From positions 1-64,000 of the forward strand of contig NZ_JBGQQU010000002.1 of assembly GCF_045528445.1 (NCBI RefSeq): a DNA stretch of 64,000 bases, given 5' to 3'. The DNA is from Desemzia sp045528445. GTDB taxonomy: Bacteria; Bacillota; Bacilli; Lactobacillales; Carnobacteriaceae. A program made the translations under genes and the position numbers. Below are positions 37,162 to 45,797 of the stretch, piece after piece. The notes beneath the pieces are model-generated. The model was not told where the DNA came from. It worked only from the letters and a program-made list of their open reading frames with translations, and searched no databases. Within the stretch, counting starts at the first letter, position 1, and each line of letters opens with the position of its first letter.

Positions 37162-37938
37162 TTAGAGAGTTTCTTTTTTAGGAATAGATTTGATAGACAA
37201 ATAATAAAAATAAATCGTCACTCCCAGTTGCACTTCTAATTGGAATAAAGGATGAATATTAAATAGATTCAATACGGTAAATAAAATAGTTGGAAGAGTA
37301 GAAGCAACTAACACCACTTTCCACGTTTCACTAAAACGCAATGGCTTTCTCGTGATAGTGGCAATCAAATTTCCAAATACAGTGTACAAAAAATTATAGA
37401 TCAAAGCTAAAATCAAAGAGCTGACCCATAATAGTACAAAGGTAATACCTAAAACGAAAGGATTAACGGTTTGCAATCCTAATATAACGTCTTTAAAAGT
37501 ATCCTGATCCATCCCATTTAGTTGACTATATGGAAACTGGATAGGGTATAAGGGAATGCTTAAATAAAGTCCATCCTCTAGCAATGAGATTCCAAGAGTA
37601 TTGCCGGAAACACGTTTATCAATGTCTGATGAGGTGATGTTGCCACTGGGATCAAAAGCGAAAATAATAGAATTGGTTTGATAAATAAAGCTTTCTGCAT
37701 CTTCTGCAGGGGTGATTTGGTTATTTTCTATTTCAAAATCGGGTATGTTTTGAGCAACTTCTTGTCCATCTTGAATAAAATCTGTTAATAGCTGATTGGT
37801 TTGAACCCAACTGGGAATCGTCAAAATAAAAGACAAAAAGATAAAATACAAAATTATTTTTCCTGTTTTTAAATTCTTTGCTTGGATCAATTGTTCAGGA
37901 CGAGATAAAGATGCTTTAAATAACTGAAAGAGCTGGAT
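37162..37938 (-). CDS. DUF1189 family membrane protein, probable ATC start
   Basis: 258 residues if started at ATC 37938. It has an N-terminal amphipathic segment, one helix (about 27-45), an extracytoplasmic domain to about 150, and three to four C-terminal helices. The first ATG/GTG/TTG start in frame is TTG 37890, which has no ribosome-binding site and would remove the conserved QLFKASLSRPEQL region. AAGGAGG lies exactly seven bases before ATC 37938. Either a rare ATC initiation codon or a mutated/misread ATG is likely. Function unknown. Confidence 0.75.
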   Translation of the reverse strand: MQLFQLFKASLSRPEQLIQAKNLKTGKIILYFIFLSFILTIPSWVQTNQLLTDFIQDGQEVAQNIPDFEIENNQITPAEDAESFIYQTNSIIFAFDPSGNITSSDIDKRVSGNTLGISLLEDGLYLSIPLYPIQFPYSQLNGMDQDTFKDVILGLQTVNPFVLGITFVLLWVSSLILALIYNFLYTVFGNLIATITRKPLRFSETWKVVLVASTLPTILFTVLNLFNIHPLFQLEVQLGVTIYFYYLSIKSIPKKETL

Positions 37939-38012
37939 AAGTATTCCTCCTTAAAAAATTCTTGATGTTCTATGTAATTGTAATCTTTTATGAAACTAAA
38001 CTCAATAGCACT

Positions 38013-38240
38013 TGAAATAGAACCACGTCATACGCATGAAAAGTACTTTCTCCCAAAAATTAAAGTCTTCTTTCTAAAACGCTCTCTTAATAAGTAGGGG
38101 CGGCTCTATGGGGTGGAATTTCCTCCGGAATGGACGGGTTTGCTTGTGAAAGCCATGGGACCGTCTGGAGCCTGTAGTCTCCAGACTTTCAAGCTTCAAA
38201 CGGAATCGTAAGCGCTGAAGCGCTAACGCTCCGTAATTCA
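38013..38240. repeat. Duplicated intergenic element, copy A
   Basis: Shares ordered blocks with copy B (38513-38720): TGAAATAGAACCA at 38013, TTTCCTCCGGAA at 38119 and TAAGCGCTGAAGCG at 38209. The last two are 79 bases apart here and 78 in B. The interior carries a perfect hairpin GTCTGGAG ... CTCCAGAC (38163-38186). Locally more GC-rich than its surroundings. No open frame. Confidence 0.6.
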
Positions 38241-38512
38241 CATTTCATCCTTTACATGGCTACAAGCCCCCCCTATTCCTTCAGAAATATCACGGGTCTC
38301 AAACGAGTCACAGCTTAAAAAGCGTGTCTAAATATTTCGGGAAGTGCAAAGAAAGCAGGTCTTTCTCATAATGAAGACAGAAGCCTTCCACTTCATTCAA
38401 CAGATATAAAATCTCGTTCATGTCGCCCACTTCCGCATTTTTCTTTTAGCATACCAGAGACGAGAGGATTCGTAATCTTATTTTTTATTTAAATTTTTTC
38501 ATACGTATGACG
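38241..38512. other. Gene-free spacer between the two repeat copies
   Basis: About 270 bases without a supported gene or clear signal. It lies within the 970-base gap between the DUF1189 gene and sodA. Confidence 0.5.
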
Positions 38513-38720
38513 TGAAATAGAACCAGACTGGTTTAAAAAAGAGGCATTTTTATTCGATGGCGAAAAAATGCCTGTTCCATCTTTGTATAGTGTTGGTAAA
38601 GAACTTTCATCCGGAATCAGTGCTGTCTGACGAACGTCAGGGGATCGTTTTGAATCTTAACAGATTGAAAACTTTTACGCTACAAAGACTGCATAAGCGC
38701 TGAAGCGTTAAAACGTATGA
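38513..38720. repeat. Duplicated intergenic element, copy B
   Basis: TGAAATAGAACCA at 38513 (exactly 500 bases from copy A), GTTGGTAAAGAA at 38592, TTTCATCCGGAA at 38605 and TAAGCGCTGAAGCG at 38694. The interior sequence differs from A. Hairpin CTGACGTTCGTCAG-like TCTGACGAACGTCAG at 38626-38640. The GTTGGTAAAGAA-TTTC-TCCG block recurs at 57874-57895. Confidence 0.6.
38534..38573 (-). terminator. Terminator-like hairpin on the minus strand in copy B
   Basis: AGGCATTTTT / AAAAATGCCT stem; on the minus strand followed by CTTTTTTAAAC. No minus-strand gene precedes it, so it may end an RNA made from copy B. Confidence 0.5.
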
Positions 38721-38833
38721 GTGCCCATTTTACCTGTAACATTACTGACAGTAACTCCCATGATGGATAAATGGAAGGACTCTGTATGATCTATAAGATG
38801 TGACAAAGAAATTCACAAAATTCGTCTTTTAAA

Positions 38834-38862
38834 TTGTAATCGGTTATAAAAAGTGTTAGATT
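38834..38862 (+). promoter_or_regulatory. Predicted promoter of sodA
   Basis: TTGTAA (38834-38839), 17-base spacer, TAGATT (38857-38862), about 43 bases before the sodA ATG. Confidence 0.45.
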
Positions 38863-38905
38863 ATTAATAGTAAGCAACTATTTTATTATATGGAGGAATG
38901 ACACT

Positions 38906-39514
38906 ATGGCTTTTGAATTACCAGAATTACCTTATGCATACGATGCTTTAGCACCACACATTGATGAAGAAACAATGAAATTACATCACGACAAGCATCA
39001 CGCAACTTATGTTGAGAAAACTAATGGGGCTCTTGAAAAACACCCTGAATTAGCGGACAAAACGATCGAAGAATTAGTTGCAGATCTACAATCTGTTCCT
39101 GAAGATATTCGTACAGTTGTACGTAACAACGGTGGCGGACACGCAAACCACAGCTTCTTCTGGGAAATTTTATCTCCAAATGGCGGCGGTGAACCAACAG
39201 GAGCGTTGAAGGATGCTATTGAAGCAACTTTTGGAAGCTTCGATAAATTCAAAGAAGAATTTGCCGCAGCATCAGCTGGTCAATTTGGATCAGGCTGGGG
39301 TTGGCTAGTAGTAAACAATGGGAAACTTGAAGTTGTTTCAACTCCAAACCAAGATTCTCCATTAACTGAAGGTAAAACTCCAATTATTGGACTAGATGTA
39401 TGGGAACATGCATACTACTTAAACTACCAAAACAAACGTCCAGCATACATTGAAGCATTCTGGAATGTAGTAAACTGGGAAGAAGCAGGCAAACGTTACG
39501 ACGCTGCAAAATAA
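38906..39514 (+). CDS. sodA: Superoxide dismutase (Mn/Fe)
   Basis: 202 residues. Converts superoxide to H2O2 and O2 in the cytosol. Metal ligands are His27 (KLHHDKHH), the His of NHSFFW, and Asp and His of DVWEHAYYLNYQNKRPAYI. The GGGHANH and QFGSGWGWL motifs fit Mn-type enzymes. Strong ribosome-binding site TGGAGGAATG. Codon use looks optimised, as for a highly expressed gene. Confidence 0.97.
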   Translation: MAFELPELPYAYDALAPHIDEETMKLHHDKHHATYVEKTNGALEKHPELADKTIEELVADLQSVPEDIRTVVRNNGGGHANHSFFWEILSPNGGGEPTGALKDAIEATFGSFDKFKEEFAAASAGQFGSGWGWLVVNNGKLEVVSTPNQDSPLTEGKTPIIGLDVWEHAYYLNYQNKRPAYIEAFWNVVNWEEAGKRYDAAK

Positions 39515-39524
39515 CTCGGTAAAA

Positions 39525-39571
39525 TAAAAAACCAAGCAATGAGATGTTCGCATCCCATTGCTTGGTTTTTT
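39525..39571. terminator. Bidirectional terminator between sodA and yfhO
   Basis: AAAAAACCAAGCAATGAGATG-TTCG-CATCCCATTGCTTGGTTTTTT with a stable UUCG loop. Confidence 0.93.
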
Positions 39572-39577
39572 ATTGTG

Positions 39578-42337
39578 TTACATATTTTTTTTTTTGAGGA
39601 TAGAAGGGATTAGCAATAATACGATTGCAATAAAAGTAATAATGATGCCTTCAAATAGATAAGGAGTACGGTAAGAAAAGACAATTTTGTGTTTTCCTGG
39701 TTGGATCCGAATACCTAGTAAACCATCAATCACTTCTTCTGGCTGAACCGGAACACCGTCTACAGAAACAGACCATCCTTCACTGAACGGAATTGAAGTC
39801 ATTAAGAAATCTTGATTGTCTTGAATAGTAACAATACCTTCGATGTTTGTCTGACTATGATGATCAACTTCCATTCCACCAGTTTGCAAGGATTCGATAG
39901 AGTGAACAAAGGCGGATGTATCTAAGCGATACAATTGAATATCTTCTAAAGAAATTGAATCTTCCAGCAGTTCAATTTCAAATGTTATCGTCTTTCCATA
40001 ATCTTCATTGGCTAAGTTATGGATCAATGTCTCATTTGAACTATCATAGAATGCGTATGGTTCTCCATTTAAATACAAGTTGACGTCTTCGTCTCCAATA
40101 GCAGAGCCTACGGTAAGATAATAAGCATCATTGGTATTCGGAGTAAATTGAAATTGAACGGATGATTTAATCTCTTCGTCGTCTTTTTCAATAATTGGCT
40201 CAAAACTAGAACCAGAGAGCAGCACATTTTGATAGATCGTGCTTGAGAACTCTTCAGGAAAGAAATAAGTCGTTGCGTTGCTGCTTCCTGCTAGGGCACT
40301 CAGTACAGCTTCTTGTGTTTGAATAGGCCGGTTTTTCTGTAAATATACCGATTCGATATTGCTCGAGCTGCCGAATGCAAATGGCAGACTATAAGGATTT
40401 TCGTAAATCACAACTTGGTTTGTAGCGGCGATCTTTTGATAGTCTTTTAAATCTGGTTTAGTCTGCTTCAAAGTAAAATGATACTTGTCTTTATTTAAGG
40501 ACGAGCGGAATGGGAAAGAGAATGCTGTTTGAAAAGTATCGTATCTAAAATTGTTTTGTTCTAATGGCTCCGTCGCGGTTTCTATCAAAGCAGGGATATC
40601 TTCATTGTCTTTCCAATACAGATCGTTTCGTTCACTGGCGTAGTACTTCACTCCAAACAAAGCATCGGTTAAAAGTGTCCCATTTGAATAGGTCAGGAAT
40701 CCACCTCCGACAGGATTTCCTAAACGGCCGAAAAGGTCGGGCACAGCACTTTCAAATGTAGAACTGAAATGCGTAATGCCATTAAATCCGGCTTGGAAGC
40801 TGTCATTTTTAGTACGCACAAAAGTCTTTTCGATCCGGTATAAATCATCATCTTGGTTTTCTATCCAATCGATCACTTGCTGCTGGCTTTGCTGATAAAC
40901 AGAAAACGTGTCTTGATCTACATAACTTAACCTGGATAAAGAAATGCTGGCGTTGACCGTCATTTCAATACTCGTTACCAAAAATAAAACGAAACCCAAC
41001 CATTTATACTGTTGTGGTTTCAAAATAAGCAGCAATAAAATCAAGAATGTAAACAACATAGTAATGATGACTTGGATGGGAGTGAGAAAGTCAAATTCTC
41101 CATTATAGACATACAGTCCTATTCCAGATGCAATGACCATGGTTAAAAAAGTAGCTAAAGGATTGACCCCTTTCAAATGAGTAAAACTACGAAAAGCTAA
41201 TAATAATAGGAAGAAAGAGACCACGAACGAAAAGCGATACGGATACCAATTCGGGTATTGCATAGCATGCCAGATCTTATTCATGGCATCTATATTCATA
41301 GAGAAAATAAAAAAAGTCACTAGTACGAAAGCTGCAACACGTTCTCGTAACGGAAACGCCCGATTAAAGAAATACAGGCAGACGCACAATAGAGCTAAAC
41401 TGCCTATAAACAGGTTTGGATATCCCGAAGGCATTTGGTCAAAATTAAAGGCTCCAACAAAAAATTTCGAGACCATCTCAGGAAAAAAGTAATCTGTTTC
41501 CCATTTAAAATCCAACTCTATATAACTGGCTTTTCCTACCATTAATGAATGAAGGGTAGGAAGCAACAAGATAGCGGAAAGACCGCCAGCTAACAAGGAA
41601 TGCCAAATGAACAATAAACTTGTTTTGATACATGACAGAACATTATCCCTTCGTTTACTGGTATGTGGAAATCCAATACTGATACAGCGGAAGATAAAAT
41701 AAAGAACAAGGAAAAAGCAGACCATATACCCTATATAATAGTTGGATATCAGGCAAATGGCTAAAAAAACAGTGTAAAAACCACCTTTTTGCTGCTTGAT
41801 CAGCCGTTCCAAACCTAAAATAATGAGCGGCAAGAAGATAATTCCATCTAACCACATGATGTTGAATTGATTGACAATCGTGTATCCCATTAAAGCATAG
41901 CTTGTTGAAAAGGCTACTAGACTAAAACCATCCCCACCAAATTCTTTTTTTAATAGGTAGGCGAAACTCCAGCCGGCTAAACCATATTTCAGCATAGTGA
42001 CTACTGTAACGCCTAATGCAACTTGCGATTGCGGCAATAGTAAGAAAATCAGATTAAATGGACTGGCTAAATAATAAGCCCACAATCCAACCATATCCCC
42101 GCCGATGGCTTTCGAAAAGGAATAGAAGAAAGCTGACGGATCTTCAAGCAGCGTCGTGCGATAATAAGCTAAAAAATCAACATATTGTTGTCCCAAATCA
42201 ATCGTTAATACAGTTTCATTTCCAAATGGATAGACCCCTTTGAATGCATGAATGACGGACATAACCAAAAAAGGGACTGCAAAAGCTAATAATAATGGCC
42301 ATTGATTTTGAATAAATAGTCTTATTCGTTTTTTCAT
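39578..42337 (-). CDS. YfhO family large membrane protein
   Basis: 919 residues. About 12-14 membrane helices fill the first 480 residues, followed by a large extracytoplasmic domain (about 490-890) and a final helix ending in KKKNM. Family hallmarks are the GVYPFGNETVLTIDLGQQYVDFLAYYRT start and the SNYYIGYMVCFF region. In Gram-positives YfhO proteins are linked to glycosylation of lipoteichoic acid or lipid-linked sugars (GT-C-like fold). Good ribosome-binding site GGGGTGATCG. Specific sugar unknown. Confidence 0.9.
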   Translation of the reverse strand: MKKRIRLFIQNQWPLLLAFAVPFLVMSVIHAFKGVYPFGNETVLTIDLGQQYVDFLAYYRTTLLEDPSAFFYSFSKAIGGDMVGLWAYYLASPFNLIFLLLPQSQVALGVTVVTMLKYGLAGWSFAYLLKKEFGGDGFSLVAFSTSYALMGYTIVNQFNIMWLDGIIFLPLIILGLERLIKQQKGGFYTVFLAICLISNYYIGYMVCFFLVLYFIFRCISIGFPHTSKRRDNVLSCIKTSLLFIWHSLLAGGLSAILLLPTLHSLMVGKASYIELDFKWETDYFFPEMVSKFFVGAFNFDQMPSGYPNLFIGSLALLCVCLYFFNRAFPLRERVAAFVLVTFFIFSMNIDAMNKIWHAMQYPNWYPYRFSFVVSFFLLLLAFRSFTHLKGVNPLATFLTMVIASGIGLYVYNGEFDFLTPIQVIITMLFTFLILLLLILKPQQYKWLGFVLFLVTSIEMTVNASISLSRLSYVDQDTFSVYQQSQQQVIDWIENQDDDLYRIEKTFVRTKNDSFQAGFNGITHFSSTFESAVPDLFGRLGNPVGGGFLTYSNGTLLTDALFGVKYYASERNDLYWKDNEDIPALIETATEPLEQNNFRYDTFQTAFSFPFRSSLNKDKYHFTLKQTKPDLKDYQKIAATNQVVIYENPYSLPFAFGSSSNIESVYLQKNRPIQTQEAVLSALAGSSNATTYFFPEEFSSTIYQNVLLSGSSFEPIIEKDDEEIKSSVQFQFTPNTNDAYYLTVGSAIGDEDVNLYLNGEPYAFYDSSNETLIHNLANEDYGKTITFEIELLEDSISLEDIQLYRLDTSAFVHSIESLQTGGMEVDHHSQTNIEGIVTIQDNQDFLMTSIPFSEGWSVSVDGVPVQPEEVIDGLLGIRIQPGKHKIVFSYRTPYLFEGIIITFIAIVLLLIPSILKKKNM

Positions 42338-42537
42338 GATCGATCACCCCAAGTAAAAAATTGCTTACTCCTAGAATAGCATATTCAAGCAGGAGAAATA
42401 ATCGATTCAGGAAAAAAGTTTTTTTACTGATAGGAATTCAAAAAAAAGTTAAATGTGAAACTTTTTAGCGATTATGGTTAAAGGTCGGATAATCTGTTAC
42501 AATATACGAAGTTCTACTTAAATAGGAAGGTGTTCAT

Positions 42538-44634
42538 TTGAAATCAAATCAAAAAAAACAAACGAAGAATAAGTCGCATATTCCTTTAAGACTTAACATA
42601 CTATTTGCTGGTGTGTTTGTGTGCTTCGCATTACTTATTTTAAGACTTGGTTATTTGCAAATTGTCAGTGGTGAAGAATTTGAAGCAGAAGTTGCTCGAA
42701 CAGAGACAACTTTAGCAACCGGAAATGTGCCTCGTGGTGAAATATATGATGCTGAACATCGTAAAATGGTAGGGAATACAGCGGTACAAACGATCACCTA
42801 TACACGTGGACAAGGTGTTCCTTCAGAAGATATGGCTAAGATAGCGTTGGATTTAGCCGCTGTTATCGATATGCCCTCTAAAGTCAGAGTAGAGAACGAA
42901 AGTGAATACGATATTACACCTCGTGATCTGCAAGACTATTGGTTAGTTCTGAATGAGGAAAAAATCAATAAGAGATTATCAGAAAAAGAATTGGATCTAA
43001 GCGGTTCTGATTTTTATCAAACGCAAATTTCCAAAGTAACGGATGAAGACATTGCTCAAATGTCTGATGTGGAAACTGAAGCGGCAGCTATCTTTAAAAA
43101 AATGAATGGGGCTTATGCCTTAACAACGATCAACATTAAAAATGAAAATGTGACAGATCAAGAAATCGCCTTAGTCAGTGAACATTTAAGTTCATTGCCA
43201 GGTGTAGATACGGGTACAGATTGGATCCGAAATTATCCTCAAGAAGGTATGCTGAAGAGTATTCTTGGAGAAGTTTCCACAGAGGAACAAGGAGTACCTG
43301 AAAGTCAATTATCTACTTACTTGGCTAGAGGATATGCACGAAACGATCGTGTGGGAAACAGTCAGCTGGAACAGCAATATGAATCAGTTCTCAGCGGTTC
43401 CAAATCTAAATCAGAAACTCAAACCAACACTAATGGAGATATCATTGAAACGATTGAACAGTACGCTGGTGAAAAAGGCGATAATTTAGTGCTGACAACA
43501 GATATGGATTTTCAAGAGACGATAGAACAAATTGCTGTTGAATCACTAGGCGAACGAGAAGGGGACAATGATAGAATTTACATTGCTGCTTCTGATCCGC
43601 AAACAGGAGAAATTTTAGCTTTAGTCGGTAAAAAATACAATTCTGAAACAGGCAAAATTGAAGATGATGCATTGGGAAATATTACTCAAAGTTATTCAAT
43701 GGGATCTGCTGTAAAGGGTGCGACTGTATTAGCCGGCTATATGGATGGCGCGTTGACCTTTGATGATAATGTAATTGTCGATGCTCCACTTAAAACAGGG
43801 CAAACTCAAAGTATTAGCTCGGTGTTTAACCGAAATGGTAGTGTCGCATTAAATGACATAGGCGCGTTAGAACAATCTTCAAACGTTTATATGGCAAAAG
43901 TCGTTTTACGGATGGGCGGTCAGTACCAACTTAATTCCAAGGGAACATTCCCGATAAACGTCAACCAAGTCATGACTAAACTAAGATATTACTTTGCTCA
44001 ATTTGGCTTAGGTGTAGAAACAGGAATTGATTTACCAGGTGAAGCAACTGGATATGTTGGGCCTAATCCAAATGCTGGTTTAGCAATGTTCTTTGGTTTT
44101 GGACAGTACGATACGTATACTCCAATTCAGTTGTTGCAGTATGCTTCAACAATTGCTAACGGAGGCACACGTATCGCGCTTAGACTGGTAGATGAAATTT
44201 GGTCTACAGGGGAAGATGGCGGTTTAGGAACAATCGAAACACAATTAGAACCTGAGATTTTAAACACCGTCAATGTTGATCCTAAAGCGATGGAACGAGT
44301 GCATCAAGGCTTTTACCAAGTAGTACACGGAGCGAATGGGTCTGCACGTTCTCGTTTTGTAGGTGCTGAGTATGAGGCCGCAGGAAAAACGGGGACTGCC
44401 CAAGCTTTTTATAATGGAAAATCAGTAACGAATAAGACCTTTGTGGGATATGCGCCATATGATAATCCGGAAATTACGGTGGCTGTCATTGTGCCCAATC
44501 TACCAAACAACAATACAAACTATGAAAATACGATTGCTGCACGAAAAGTAATGGATGCTTATTTCAAAGTAGGCGAGTACAAAGAAGCAACCCCTGATGA
44601 AGATGCAACGGACTCTTCTGAAGGAGCAGAATAA
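42538..44634 (+). CDS. Class B penicillin-binding protein, D,D-transpeptidase (PBP2b-like)
   Basis: 698 residues. A basic cytoplasmic N-terminus, one membrane anchor (about 20-42) and the dimerisation domain precede a transpeptidase domain. The active-site motif SAVK has Ser390; SSN follows at about 445 and KTGTAQ at about 617. Cross-links peptidoglycan during septal or side-wall growth; closest in layout to PBP2B/PenA of LAB. TTG start with AGGAAGGTG. A T/E-rich tail ends it. Confidence 0.93.
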   Translation: MKSNQKKQTKNKSHIPLRLNILFAGVFVCFALLILRLGYLQIVSGEEFEAEVARTETTLATGNVPRGEIYDAEHRKMVGNTAVQTITYTRGQGVPSEDMAKIALDLAAVIDMPSKVRVENESEYDITPRDLQDYWLVLNEEKINKRLSEKELDLSGSDFYQTQISKVTDEDIAQMSDVETEAAAIFKKMNGAYALTTINIKNENVTDQEIALVSEHLSSLPGVDTGTDWIRNYPQEGMLKSILGEVSTEEQGVPESQLSTYLARGYARNDRVGNSQLEQQYESVLSGSKSKSETQTNTNGDIIETIEQYAGEKGDNLVLTTDMDFQETIEQIAVESLGEREGDNDRIYIAASDPQTGEILALVGKKYNSETGKIEDDALGNITQSYSMGSAVKGATVLAGYMDGALTFDDNVIVDAPLKTGQTQSISSVFNRNGSVALNDIGALEQSSNVYMAKVVLRMGGQYQLNSKGTFPINVNQVMTKLRYYFAQFGLGVETGIDLPGEATGYVGPNPNAGLAMFFGFGQYDTYTPIQLLQYASTIANGGTRIALRLVDEIWSTGEDGGLGTIETQLEPEILNTVNVDPKAMERVHQGFYQVVHGANGSARSRFVGAEYEAAGKTGTAQAFYNGKSVTNKTFVGYAPYDNPEITVAVIVPNLPNNNTNYENTIAARKVMDAYFKVGEYKEATPDEDATDSSEGAE

Positions 44635-44646
44635 GTGTAGGACATC

Positions 44647-44687
44647 AAAAAAGGCTGGTCCATAAGATATGGGCCGGCCTTTTTTTG
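44647..44687. terminator. Bidirectional terminator
   Basis: AAAAAAGGCTGGTCC ... GGGCCGGCCTTTTTTT hairpin between the PBP gene and the converging 44710 gene. Confidence 0.9.
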
Positions 44688-44709
44688 ACAACTTTTAATA
44701 TCAGGAAAA

Positions 44710-45237
44710 TTAATTTTCACTTGATAAGATGTCCGCGATTTCTTGGAACGACATACCACTTTCAATTGTGAAAGTACCAGGTCGAATTAGGTTTGACAAA
44801 TTGTTCTCTTCTAAAAAGTTGTCAAAATCAGCAGAATTTTCAATAATTCCTTGATCTTGCAACTGACGAGCTGCAATACTGCTTGGATCGCCGTTATTGA
44901 TGACAACAGTAGCTGTCACAGCTTCGGATGAAGATTCTTCTGTGCTGCTGTCTGCTTCTTCAGTTTCACTCTCAGAGCTTTCCTCAGCAGCTGTTTCATC
45001 AGTAGATTCAGTATCTTGTCCATCTTCAGCGTATTCGCTTTCCATTTTTGCCAGTTCAGTTTCTGCAAGCAGACTCTCATACTTATCTTTATACGTTTCA
45101 TCTTCTTGAGTCAACTCAGTTGAAGCATCTGTTGCATCAACAGGTTGGGATTCGTAAAAGAACGAACGATAACCTGCAAGAATGAGTGCAGATACCAAGA
45201 AACCTAACGACAAGAATCGTAATGCTGGTTTACTCAT
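44710..45237 (-). CDS. Membrane-anchored protein with an MltG-type LysM-like domain
   Basis: 175 residues. An N-terminal helix (about 7-25) is followed by an acidic Ser/Glu-rich spacer (about 35-105) and a C-terminal domain with TVVINNGDPSSIAARQLQDQGII ... FDNFLEENNLSNLIRPGTFTIESGMSFQEIADIL. That pattern is the LysM-like domain that precedes the catalytic domain in MltG/YceG. The lytic domain itself is absent. Good AAGGAGGT site. Probably envelope-located; function unknown. Confidence 0.75.
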   Translation of the reverse strand: MSKPALRFLSLGFLVSALILAGYRSFFYESQPVDATDASTELTQEDETYKDKYESLLAETELAKMESEYAEDGQDTESTDETAAEESSESETEEADSSTEESSSEAVTATVVINNGDPSSIAARQLQDQGIIENSADFDNFLEENNLSNLIRPGTFTIESGMSFQEIADILSSEN

Positions 45238-45258
45238 GTTATGTACCTCCTTGATTGA

Positions 45259-45609
45259 TTAGGCTTCTAACACATAATCGTCTATGACCGTTTGAACGGT
45301 TTGTTCAGATAAACGTGTTTGGCTGGAAATGTCTTCAGGTGCAGCACCTTGTGTATACAAAGTGATGATGTGTTTTCTTAATACATCATGTACTTTATCA
45401 GATAAAGGCAATTCTTCCGATTGAATATTCAATTCTGATTCAAGTAAAGTGACTCTTTTTTTCAAATGATCGATTTCTTGCAACCACTGCAAAGATAATT
45501 CTTCAAATTCTTCTTGCACTTTTTCTCCATTGTCTTGTTTATAGAAAGACCAAACGATCAAAGCTATTGCAATAACAAGTAGAACAATCACAATAATCCA
45601 TAAATCCAT
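45259..45609 (-). CDS. Membrane-anchored protein with C-terminal HTH-like segment
   Basis: 116 residues. One N-terminal helix (about 3-21), a coiled-coil-like region (about 30-66) and a C-terminal helix-turn-helix-like part (LYTQGAAPEDISSQTRLSEQTVQTVIDDY). It lies 21 bases before the MltG-like gene, forming a two-gene unit. No family name recognised. The HTH may serve protein contact rather than DNA binding. Confidence 0.7.
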   Translation of the reverse strand: MDLWIIVIVLLVIAIALIVWSFYKQDNGEKVQEEFEELSLQWLQEIDHLKKRVTLLESELNIQSEELPLSDKVHDVLRKHIITLYTQGAAPEDISSQTRLSEQTVQTVIDDYVLEA

Positions 45610-45763
45610 TTATTTCACCTCTTTATAATTTACTTCCAGAAAAAGTTTACCACAATATGCGCACAAAACCTATGTTGTAAATAAAACTTAATATAATTTC
45701 ATGCTTTTTGTACCTTTTGAAAAAAGGTGTCCTCTCGGTTTGAAAGATATGGTAAACTACGTT

Positions 45764-45777
45764 TGAAAGCCTTATCA
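45764..45777 (+). promoter_or_regulatory. Candidate cre (CcpA) site before the alpha-glucosidase gene
   Basis: TGAAAGCCTTATCA matches the cre consensus at 13 of 14 positions (C for G in the central CG). It lies 20 bases before the start codon, a position where bound CcpA would block elongation. Inferred from sequence. Confidence 0.5.
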
Positions 45778-45797
45778 AAAAACTTAAGGAGTTAACT

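Noticed and set aside
44897..45109. Serine-rich 70-codon frame opposite the MltG-like gene
   Set aside because: It is the antisense shadow of an acidic low-complexity region.
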